Assembly: GCA_913009765.1 (NCBI GenBank)
Contig: CAJVYT010000173.1
Location: forward strand, 1 to 8,621
Direction: 5' to 3'
DNA from: an uncultured candidate division Zixibacteria bacterium
GTDB lineage: Bacteria > Zixibacteria > MSB-5A5 > GN15 > FEB-12
Length of the DNA stretch: 8,621 bases
The notes beneath the pieces are model-generated. The model saw nothing but the letters and a program-made list of their open reading frames with translations. It was not told where the DNA came from and made no database searches. Every line of letters starts with the position of its first letter. Positions within the stretch are counted from its first letter, which is position 1. A program made the position numbers and the translations under genes. This document shows, piece after piece, positions 1 through 5,618 of the stretch.

Positions 1-60
1 GAGGTGCTTGAGTAGTGTCAGATTGTGTGAGAGGGTGTTGGATCTATGTTTTTTTTTTTT
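1..60. other. Read noise plus poly-T, sequencing artefact
   Basis: Positions 49-60 are 12 T immediately outside a complete Illumina P5 adapter, and 1-48 is unstructured sequence beyond it. This is the reverse complement of what a read gives when it runs through a short insert, the adapter and off the end of the molecule: poly-A followed by meaningless base calls. It is not genomic. Confidence 0.93.
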
Positions 61-118
61 AATGATACGGCGACCACCGAGATCTACACTCTTTCCCTAC
101 ACGACGCTCTTCCGATCT
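61..118 (+). other. Illumina P5/TruSeq universal adapter, contamination
   Basis: All 58 bases match the TruSeq universal adapter as I know it, from AATGATACGGCGACC to GCTCTTCCGATCT. Genomic sequence begins at 119. An open reading frame over 8-217 reads through the adapter and yields the peptide MIRRPPRSTLFPYTT, a well-known contaminant string in protein databases; it is not a gene. Confidence 0.98.
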
Positions 119-150
119 CCAAAGAGCTTGTTACTAAAGTACAATTTCCT

Positions 151-269
151 GTCATTGCGAACAGAGTATGCGAAAGCGGACGAAGTGTGGCAATCTCATG
201 TTTTTGTTAAGCATTAAGCTTAGAGATTGCCACGTCTCGTTCGTTATCACTCACTCGACTCGCAATGAC
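151..269. repeat. Long imperfect palindromic intergenic repeat
   Basis: The two 47-nt arms (151-197 and 223-269) are inverted copies. By hand alignment 35 of 47 positions agree; the outer ten bases (GTCATTGCGA) and the inner ten (TGGCAATCTC) are exact, and most of the mismatches between are transitions, so many would be G-U pairs in RNA. A 25-nt centre contains a further small hairpin (TAAGC/GCTTA at 208-212 and 218-222). The GTCATTGCGA...GCAATCTC type of sequence resembles dispersed extragenic repeats I know from many draft bacterial genomes; that identification is from memory. It lies 3' of the receptor gene and could form a hairpin of about 119 nt in the read-through RNA. Confidence 0.75.
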
Positions 270-281
270 TGTATGTTTGTA

Positions 282-305
282 CAGTCAGGAACCTATTCCT
301 GACTG
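282..305 (-). terminator. Perfect 10-bp hairpin 3' of receptor gene, possible terminator
   Basis: CAGTCAGGAA (282-291), a 4-nt loop and TTCCTGACTG (296-305) form a perfect hairpin beginning 21 nt after the receptor stop codon. On the minus strand it is followed by TACAAACATA rather than a T-tract, so it is not a classical intrinsic terminator; it may act as an RNA 3'-end stabiliser. A second stem (GACTGTA 267-273 with TACAGTC 280-286) shares the same bases and would compete with it. Confidence 0.4.
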
Positions 306-326
306 CTTATCTGGATATTTTTTTAC

Positions 327-2795
327 CTAAAACAACTCCATCTTAATTTGTCCAAATATAGACCGCCCCGGAGCAACATAATATTCAGCTTCTTTAATCA
401 TTTGTGCTTCTCCTAAAGTGTTATCATGTCCATACATCCAACCATACCCTGACACTTCATATTTCTTATCAAATAAATTATCAATTCTAAATTTAAAAAT
501 TAGGTTGTTGTTTCCAATAACATTTTTAAATGTATATGCTGTTGAAATAGAAGCAATAGCTGCCGGATCTATCTTTAAAGAATCAATATTATATATTTCA
601 ACAAATTGTTCACCCAAGAATTTTGTATTTAAAGTTAATCTAAAGTTATTTACTTTATAATCAACAATGAAATTCGTAAGTGTTTTTGGGAATGCAGGTA
701 TTGTATTTCCAGATACATCAAATGATGAATCTCTTTTAGTTAACCAATCATTTGAATTAATTCCTACTATATCAACATATTCTTTTATACGATTATAATT
801 ATAAGAAAAATTTCCGCTCACAGTTAAATTATCAATTGGTTGTATCGCCCCTGTTAATTCAATCCCGGAATGTAGAGATTTTTTAACATTTGTAGTATAG
901 GCAACACCGCTCTCATTTATCCCTCCATACGGAATTATTTCATTATCAAAAGTCATATAAAATAGATTTGCTCCAAAAGAATATTTTCTGTTAAGATAAT
1001 TCATGCCAAGTTCAAAGTCATAAACTCGTTCAGATTTTGCGGTCGGTTCTCCATTGGCATCTAATGACGGTACAATTTCGGGGTCGTTGGCATCATAGAT
1101 AGCAATATCGCTGGGAGATCGTGATGCCACCGAAAAATTAGCAAACAGACTTAATCCCGAATTATTTTTATAATTAATTCCAATACGTGGTGAGAAAAAT
1201 AACCAGTCAAGGTCATACCCATATCCTGCGAATGCTCCAATTGCTTCGGAGTTAAGTTTATATTTTTGATAGCGAAGTTGTCCTGTAATTTGAGCAGATA
1301 ACTTATCATCAAACTGATAGTATTCCTGTACAAAAAAAGAACCTACCTGTTTTTTTCCAAAATATTGATAATATTTTTGCTGAGGATTTACAGAACTGTT
1401 CAAATATTCTGCCCACACAACCTGTCCCCAATGGTCTGAATCAAATGAATAAAAAGAACCGCCAATAGTATGTTTTCCTTTGGCATGTTCAATATCTAAT
1501 CGAGGATTCCACCCATATTGACTTTTATGAACCCATTGTTGCCGTACTAAATCGCCTTTGCTACTGTCAGAAAAATCCGTTAAATTATAGTTAAAATATG
1601 CAAGACTATCTTCAGGATTTTGGAATGTTTTCAACTGTTCATAATATCCTTTTCCGCGAATGTAATAAAATGTATTTGAAAGAGTAATCTTTTCGCTTAG
1701 GCGATAGACATTCCGAAGTTGATAATGCGGTTGATTAAAATTATCGGTCTCGTTAGAATAAGTAAGCGGATTATATTTTCTATCTTTTGCTATTTCATCT
1801 CTTGAGGCTCCGTAATAGGCAAGATGCATCTGCATTGGACCGCCATAGACATAAAATTCTGTTGTCATTTTGGGGTCAATACGACCGACTGAAAAATAAT
1901 ATGCCCATCCGTTGTACCAACTGTTATGTTTATATCCGCCGGATTTCTGTTTAGAAAAACGACCATTATATGCCCATTTACCGTCTACTAATCCCGATGA
2001 AAACGACAGTGACTGTTTATATATATCACCGGCACCTTTGTATCCGCCGTAACCTGCCGAGAGTGATGTTTTTTGTTTGGTGTTAAATGCTGTTGTAACA
2101 ATATTGATTGTACCGCCAAACGATGCGTCACCATACAATGAGTTTCCTACTCCGCGTTGAACCTGAATATCGGTAACATTAGATGTAAAATCAGGCAAAT
2201 CAACAAAATAGGTGGCATGGTCTTCAGGGTCATTTAAGGGGACTCCGTTGATATAGGTGACAATACGTTTGTCATCAAATCCGCGAATACGAATATAGCT
2301 GTAACCAAGCGATGCTCCCCCGTCGGAAAACGAATGCAGGTTTGGAGAATTTTTTAACAAAAGCGGAAGTTCTCCGACAGAATAATCTCGTTTGATTTCA
2401 TCAGCCGAAATATTATCAAAGGCGATAGGGGTAATTCCAAGTTCGGCACGGTCAGCAGTGACCAAAATATCGTTTGTTTTGTAATACTTATTTTTTAGTT
2501 GTATCTCCTGCGGTATTTCTGAAATATCAAAATTGACTGACTTATACCCAATTGATGATACCGTAATATACGTTATCTCCTGTTGTTCTTTCAGTTTGAA
2601 AAAACCGTTCTCATCGGTAATTGTCCCGACTGATGAAATATTTGTAGCAATAGTTGCCCCTACAATCGGGCTGCCTTTTGTATCGACAACTTTACCGGTA
2701 ATAACTTTGTGGTCAGCAGATACTTTCGTCTGCCCCAATAATATTGAGACAAAAAGTATCAATAATACTTTAATGATTTGAGTATTTACTCGCAT
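327..2795 (-). CDS. TonB-dependent outer-membrane receptor, predicted thiamin importer
   Basis: Predicted 822-aa outer-membrane active transporter. Residues 1-27 form a signal peptide (hydrophobic LLILFVSILL, cleavage probably after VSA). Residues 30 to about 105 are a carboxypeptidase-regulatory-like beta domain (GKVVDTKGSPIVGATI...DENGFF), common on Bacteroidota receptors. A TonB-box-like stretch (about 108-116) precedes the plug (about 117-235: YIRIRGFDDKR, YINGVPLND, VQRGVGNSLYGD, GGTINIVT). The rest is a 22-strand-type barrel ending in the typical terminal Phe (IKMELF). The start at 2795 is chosen because it begins the signal peptide and has GAGG six bases upstream; an in-frame ATG at 2930 would add 45 residues with no protein-like character, encoded by the riboswitch leader. 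The substrate is inferred from the TPP riboswitch just upstream: thiamin-regulated receptors (Omr1-type) are established in Bacteroidota. No inner-membrane partner such as PnuT is visible; the contig ends downstream. Confidence 0.93.
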   Translation of the reverse strand: MRVNTQIIKVLLILFVSILLGQTKVSADHKVITGKVVDTKGSPIVGATIATNISSVGTITDENGFFKLKEQQEITYITVSSIGYKSVNFDISEIPQEIQLKNKYYKTNDILVTADRAELGITPIAFDNISADEIKRDYSVGELPLLLKNSPNLHSFSDGGASLGYSYIRIRGFDDKRIVTYINGVPLNDPEDHATYFVDLPDFTSNVTDIQVQRGVGNSLYGDASFGGTINIVTTAFNTKQKTSLSAGYGGYKGAGDIYKQSLSFSSGLVDGKWAYNGRFSKQKSGGYKHNSWYNGWAYYFSVGRIDPKMTTEFYVYGGPMQMHLAYYGASRDEIAKDRKYNPLTYSNETDNFNQPHYQLRNVYRLSEKITLSNTFYYIRGKGYYEQLKTFQNPEDSLAYFNYNLTDFSDSSKGDLVRQQWVHKSQYGWNPRLDIEHAKGKHTIGGSFYSFDSDHWGQVVWAEYLNSSVNPQQKYYQYFGKKQVGSFFVQEYYQFDDKLSAQITGQLRYQKYKLNSEAIGAFAGYGYDLDWLFFSPRIGINYKNNSGLSLFANFSVASRSPSDIAIYDANDPEIVPSLDANGEPTAKSERVYDFELGMNYLNRKYSFGANLFYMTFDNEIIPYGGINESGVAYTTNVKKSLHSGIELTGAIQPIDNLTVSGNFSYNYNRIKEYVDIVGINSNDWLTKRDSSFDVSGNTIPAFPKTLTNFIVDYKVNNFRLTLNTKFLGEQFVEIYNIDSLKIDPAAIASISTAYTFKNVIGNNNLIFKFRIDNLFDKKYEVSGYGWMYGHDNTLGEAQMIKEAEYYVAPGRSIFGQIKMELF

Positions 2796-2802
2796 GACGT
2801 AC

Positions 2803-2832
2803 CTCAATTTCCTGCGGTTTACCCGCATTGAG
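2803..2832 (-). promoter_or_regulatory. Hairpin covering the ribosome-binding site of the receptor gene
   Basis: On the minus strand CTCAAT (2827-2832) can pair with ATTGAG (2803-2808), and inside it GCGG/CCGC closes a GTAAA loop. The distal ATTGAG overlaps the GAGG Shine-Dalgarno of the start at 2795. The fold would reduce ribosome access and fits the output part of a translation-controlling riboswitch. The pairing is seen in the sequence; the regulatory role is inference. Confidence 0.5.
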
Positions 2833-2931
2833 CCAACAGTAGGTTGACTTTTCGGTTGCGTCCTGAAATCGTGGGTGTGCCGTTCATTGGCACGGGGGGA
2901 TGATTTTCTCATCGGCGATGATTTATTCATC

Positions 2932-3014
2932 TCCGTTTCCCTACGCCGGTATTATCCGGATCAGGTCGAGGGGGTATATTCTCAGGCGGTGCTTTATGCG
3001 CCACCCCCAACGGA
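2932..3014 (-). promoter_or_regulatory. TPP (thiamin pyrophosphate) riboswitch, THI element
   Basis: The minus strand carries the conserved THI-box core in order: GGGGGTGGC, CTGAGAATATACCC, GACCTGATCCGGATAATACC and GGCGTAGGGA. P1 is closed by TCCGTT (3014-3009) pairing with AACGGA (2937-2932). These segments are the signature of the TPP aptamer, which on binding TPP normally lowers expression of thiamin synthesis or uptake genes. It lies about 137 nt upstream of the receptor start at 2795. The leader between aptamer and gene contains several competing hairpins (2909-2921, 2877-2893, 2803-2832) and no obvious T-tract terminator, so control of translation looks more likely than termination. Confidence 0.97.
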
Positions 3015-3109
3015 TTATTATTTACGTCTATAACTTGGTAAAATTATGGAATCAGGTCAAGCTGTTTTTTTGAGGAGAAAAATTTTTTAACTATTGGATA
3101 TTTGTTGAT

Positions 3110-3349
3110 TTATAGCTTGGTTTTTTTGTCTGCCTTGAATTTTTTATATCCAAACCTTATTATAAGAATAAATCCAGTAAGAATATAAACAGAAATTTCT
3201 GGTCGAATGTAAAACCAATCTGTAATTATATCTTTAATTGTTTGGCTTGAAGGTGCTGGAATTATATGGAAAATATATACTGATAGAATAGTTGAACAAA
3301 GTATTGCAATAATGCTTGCTATTATAAATTCTTTAATAAAAATCTTCAT
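3110..3349 (-). CDS. Small two-helix membrane protein, unknown function
   Basis: 79 aa, no recognised family. Residues about 6-31 (EFIIASIIAILCSTILSVYI) and about 52-68 (ISVYILTGFILIIRFGY) are hydrophobic helices separated by a short polar loop; the C-terminus is strongly basic (KKFKADKKTK), suggesting that end is cytoplasmic. The ATG overlaps the TGA of the upstream frameshifted small gene (ATGA), so the two were probably translated together. It is the last gene of the cassette headed by the Panacea-type protein. A role as a membrane-acting toxin or as an accessory membrane protein is possible from size and position only. Being short, AT-rich and lacking homologues I can name, it could also be a decayed gene. 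Confidence 0.6.
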   Translation of the reverse strand: MKIFIKEFIIASIIAILCSTILSVYIFHIIPAPSSQTIKDIITDWFYIRPEISVYILTGFILIIRFGYKKFKADKKTKL

Positions 3350-3578
3350 AAATTATTTATATCTTTTTCTAATGTTTTTGTATAGTTCTTATAGCAATCT
3401 TCTTTAGTAGCCCTATTATTTACATACTTAATGAAACCACGTGGTTCTTTAAAATATGCTACAACAAAAGCTATTATTGGGTTTGATACAGACCCTAATA
3501 TCCAAAGAAATTTATTTCCTCATTTATGATAACCAACAGATGTGCAACAATAAATAAAAAATAAAACGCTATTTCCAT
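3346..3578 (-). pseudogene. Small membrane protein gene with a one-base frameshift
   Basis: The reading frame starts at ATG 3578 with a good GAGG about nine bases upstream and reads MEIAFYFLFIVAHLLVIINE, then meets TAG at 3495-3497. From about 3519 the frame one base over stays open (GNKFLWILGSVSNPIIAF, then VVAYFKEPRGF and onward) and ends at a TGA at 3346-3348 that overlaps the next start. Joining the two parts needs one extra base near 3517-3522 and gives a protein of about 77 aa with two hydrophobic segments and a charged C-terminus. The tight ATGA coupling to the following gene and the matching topology of both halves support a single original gene. The break is either a real mutation or an assembly or sequencing error; the contig is clearly not quality-trimmed at its ends. 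Function unknown. Confidence 0.6.
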
Positions 3579-3613
3579 ATTTTTATCCTCACTTATTGAA
3601 GAACTTAAAGAAT

Positions 3614-3895
3614 TTAATTTTCATCTTTCAAATATAGTTCGGACAATCGAACTTCACTATTGGTAAATGTATATAGACATTCTAAAGAAGGTATTCCATC
3701 TATTGCTAATGTTTCATAACAATACATTTCTGTATAACCAACAGCAATACCTTTATGGGCGTTGTATTTCAAAAAATCACAAATTGAATTCAATATTTCA
3801 CCAATTCGTGGAATTGTGTTTTCTAATTCCCTTACTTGATTTTTGACTTCATTTGTTATGTCAACTCGGCGAATTTGAAAATTATTATGTGTCAA
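3614..3895 (-). CDS. Putative RelE/ParE-like toxin partner of the Panacea protein
   Basis: 93 aa. After a helical N-terminal half (about residues 12-45), the C-terminal half (YCYETLAIDGIPSLECLYTF and then EVRLSELYL, residues 58-89) alternates as short beta strands, with the PSLxxLYT pattern that I associate with RelE/ParE-fold toxins. This is family resemblance by eye, not a profile match. It overlaps the end of the Panacea-type gene by 11 nt, as expected for a coupled toxin-antitoxin pair. The start is a problem: the only usable codon is TTG at 3895, with GAAGGA directly adjacent and GAGG 12 nt upstream, and the frame is closed by TAG four codons further up, so translation may depend on coupling. 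Alternatives are an unrelated small effector or a TA accessory protein. Confidence 0.6.
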   Translation of the reverse strand: MTHNNFQIRRVDITNEVKNQVRELENTIPRIGEILNSICDFLKYNAHKGIAVGYTEMYCYETLAIDGIPSLECLYTFTNSEVRLSELYLKDEN

Positions 3896-4439
3896 TCCTT
3901 CTTGCTACCTCAATGGCTCTCTTTTTTGTTTTTTCAGATATAGTAATATCTTTAGGGTCTTTCCAAAAAACAGAACTATAAGGTATATCCAAAGAATCTG
4001 GCGTAAATTTCCAACCAGCATATAAATGAGACCAATCGCTTACATCAGTAGCTGATTTATTCCATAAATACTCAATTGCTTTATCAACAATTTGTATTTG
4101 CCAATCTTCAAATAATGAAAGATTAGGTTCCCTCAATGGAAGTAAACGATGTTGCTTATATTTAAAAAAGGATTTTTTTTCCTCCTTTAAATCTCCACCG
4201 CTTTTCATTGTTTCTTTAATAAGCTTTAAAAATCTTGGTGCAGGTCCTTTATCTAGTCTAAAATAACTTTCACCAGTTATTGACTCTCCATACTTAGAAT
4301 GAGTATGAAAATCTGATAAAAATAATATCTTATTTAGTAAAGTAGCTCCAAATTTTGGATTGTCTTCATTTTTCTGAGCAATATATAAAATCAACTCACT
4401 CAGCTTTTCATGGTTATAACTATTCCCACATTTATCCAC
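3885..4439 (-). CDS. Panacea/SocA-like (DUF4065) antitoxin-type protein
   Basis: 184 aa. The core (about residues 10-75) has the features of the Panacea (SocA/GepA, DUF4065) domain: helix HEKLSELILYIAQK, then FGATLLNKILFLSDF, the ITGESYFRLDKGPAPR loop, and LKLIKETMKS. A later helical region (SLFEDWQIQIVDKAIEYLW, then SATDVSDWSH) fits the longer form of the family. Panacea proteins are established as antitoxins that neutralise many unrelated toxins; SocA is a proteolytic adaptor for its toxin. I choose GTG 4439 as start because GGAG lies six bases upstream and it places the domain near the N-terminus; TTG at 4451 would add four residues and leave almost no leader behind the predicted promoter. 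It heads a cassette with the 93-aa gene and two small membrane genes. No substrate can be assigned. Confidence 0.82.
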   Translation of the reverse strand: MDKCGNSYNHEKLSELILYIAQKNEDNPKFGATLLNKILFLSDFHTHSKYGESITGESYFRLDKGPAPRFLKLIKETMKSGGDLKEEKKSFFKYKQHRLLPLREPNLSLFEDWQIQIVDKAIEYLWNKSATDVSDWSHLYAGWKFTPDSLDIPYSSVFWKDPKDITISEKTKKRAIEVARRIDT

Positions 4440-4460
4440 ACATAACTCCAATCATAACTT

Positions 4461-4488
4461 AATATACTCATATTTTATATATCGTCAA
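4461..4488 (-). promoter_or_regulatory. Possible promoter of the Panacea cassette
   Basis: On the minus strand TTGACG (4483-4488) is followed after 16 nt by TATATT (4461-4466), a sigma-70-like pair, with the GTG start 22 nt downstream of the -10. Bacteroidota often use different promoter elements (TTTG/TAnnTTTG), and the region is AT-rich, so chance matches are likely. Confidence 0.4.
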
Positions 4489-4677
4489 TCTTTAATTACT
4501 TATACACTTCTAAAAGTGATATTAACCACAAAAATTATTGTAAAAATGTTTATATTTAATGTTTCATTCTCATTTTCTCAACACTATCACACCAATTTCT
4601 CAATCCCTCAGCTTTTACAGAAAACCTAAATTTGAGAGGAAAATTTGCCAACCAAAAACACTACAATAAATATTATC

Positions 4678-4701
4678 AAAAATGGCTTTAAGCCATTTTT
4701 T
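4678..4701 (-). terminator. Hairpin terminator, likely for the methyltransferase transcript
   Basis: AAAAATGGCT (4678-4687) pairs perfectly with AGCCATTTTT (4691-4700) around a TTA loop. On the minus strand the stem ends in five T, and on the plus strand in six, so it could work in both directions. It lies about 180 nt downstream of the methyltransferase stop and upstream of the Panacea cassette, so it would insulate the two. Confidence 0.65.
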
Positions 4702-4796
4702 CAGGCAAAGCCATTTAGCTGTAACCGCATACAACTGTTTTGCTTACGGTGAAAAGGGCATGAAAAAACAACTAATAAAAGATGTTTTATATGAGA

Positions 4797-4839
4797 CTGA
4801 ACCCATCTTAAAAGACCTTTCGACAAGTTCAGGGTGACA
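4797..4839. repeat. Fragment of a dispersed intergenic repeat
   Basis: ACCTTTCGACAAGTTCAGGG and the following TGACA (within 4814-4839) resemble a repeat core (CTTCGACAAGCTCAGGGTGACA type) that I recall from intergenic regions of many bacterial drafts. A weak stem CTGAAC (4797-4802) with GTTCAG (4827-4832) is possible. Only one arm is clear here. No copy elsewhere in this window. Confidence 0.45.
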
Positions 4840-4879
4840 ATTGTATAAATAATTTGGAAATTAAATTATATGTAAAAAT

Positions 4880-5530
4880 TTATAATGAATAATACATAAT
4901 CATCCATCGCTGTAGAGAATCAAATTTTATATATCTGATAGTACTGCTAAACTTTGAAAAAATATCCTGTAGTTGATCTTCTGATAGGAAATTCTTTATT
5001 ACTTCAAAAGATTCTCCATTTGGAAGTTCTCTTATACTGATTCTATTTTTATCATTATCAATATAATTTGTTTCTTCTCTAAAATATTGATTTTCTGACA
5101 TCTCAAGAAAAATAACAGGTGTCTTAGGTTTAACTATATTTTGCAGCATCAATAAAAATGAATCAATCTCATTTTTTGGAATATGTGAAAAGAAATCAGC
5201 AGCGAAGACAGCATCAAATGAACCTTCTAAAGTGTCAAGAGAATAAGCATCAGTACATACAAACGTTATATTATTAAGTTCCCTTAGTTTCTTCTGTGCA
5301 ATTGATAGAGATTGTCGGCTAGAATCTACTGCTGTTACTGTATTACATTTATTTGCTAAAATCTGCGTCCAATTGCCTGTACCACATGCAATTTCTAAAA
5401 CAGATAAATCAGTTATGAGTGGTTTTATAATATTAATGACAGGGGAAAAAAGTTTTTCCATTTTATCAATACCTTGATAGTTCATATACTGATCATGCCA
5501 AAAAGCTCGTTGATCGTAGTATGATATCAT
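4880..5530 (-). CDS. Class I SAM-dependent methyltransferase, substrate unknown
   Basis: 216 aa from ATG 5530. Rossmann-fold methyltransferase signatures are present: motif I VLEIACGTGNW (about residues 44-54), the acidic residue ending strand 2 (TAVDSS, D69), motif II region CTDAYSL (about 92-98), and FDAVFAADFFSHIP (about 105-118) with the following VKPKTPVIFLEMSEN strand. This matches the small-molecule Methyltransf_11/25 type; nothing shows the substrate. The N-terminal YYDQRAFWHDQY is typical of this class. A TTG at 5557 would add nine residues, but it falls inside a TAATTTTG sequence that may be the promoter, so ATG is preferred. It lies 88 nt downstream of the Crp/Fnr regulator on the same strand and may be co-transcribed or use its own promoter. 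Confidence 0.88.
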   Translation of the reverse strand: MISYYDQRAFWHDQYMNYQGIDKMEKLFSPVINIIKPLITDLSVLEIACGTGNWTQILANKCNTVTAVDSSRQSLSIAQKKLRELNNITFVCTDAYSLDTLEGSFDAVFAADFFSHIPKNEIDSFLLMLQNIVKPKTPVIFLEMSENQYFREETNYIDNDKNRISIRELPNGESFEVIKNFLSEDQLQDIFSKFSSTIRYIKFDSLQRWMIMYYSL

Positions 5531-5554
5531 TTTGTCAATTTGGGATTGTTTTTT

Positions 5555-5562
5555 CAAAATTA
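5555..5562 (-). promoter_or_regulatory. Possible Bacteroidota -7 promoter element
   Basis: TAATTTTG on the minus strand matches TAnnTTTG, the -7 element known for Bacteroidota, about 24 nt upstream of the ATG at 5530. No good TTTG -33 element is seen at the right distance. If real, it argues against the TTG start at 5557. Confidence 0.3.
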
Positions 5563-5618
5563 TAACTTAATAATTAAATAGGTTTATTGTAAGTACAGCA
5601 ATGAAACTTGAAAGGCTG

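Larger units (their letters stand above)
4452..4879. other. 428-nt non-coding stretch between cassette and methyltransferase
   Basis: No credible gene on either strand. It holds the predicted promoter of the Panacea-type gene at its left end, a small inverted repeat CACTT/AAGTG (4505-4518), a pyrimidine-rich tract on the plus strand (about 4561-4615), a bidirectional terminator hairpin (4678-4701), a second unpaired copy of AAAGCCATTT (about 4707-4716), and a dispersed-repeat fragment (4814-4839). The repeat fragments and low complexity suit an accessory-region boundary, but I see no attachment site or IS end. Confidence 0.7.

Noticed and set aside
8..217. Open frame of 69 codons at the left end
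   Set aside because: More than half is poly-T and P5 adapter, and the remainder lies in the palindromic repeat; a known contaminant peptide string.
418..660. Plus-strand open frame of 80 codons
   Set aside because: Lies entirely antisense to the barrel region of the receptor gene and shows no protein-family features.
3064..3090. T7-GAGGAG-A5-T6 run considered as a terminator after the small membrane gene
   Set aside because: The stem would be only A-T pairs and there is no GC-rich base; not credible as an intrinsic terminator.
4432..4440. TTATCCACA, a perfect DnaA-box sequence
   Set aside because: Single copy, inside the start of the Panacea-type gene, with no AT-rich unwinding element, second box or dnaA/dnaN gene nearby; chance match in AT-rich DNA.
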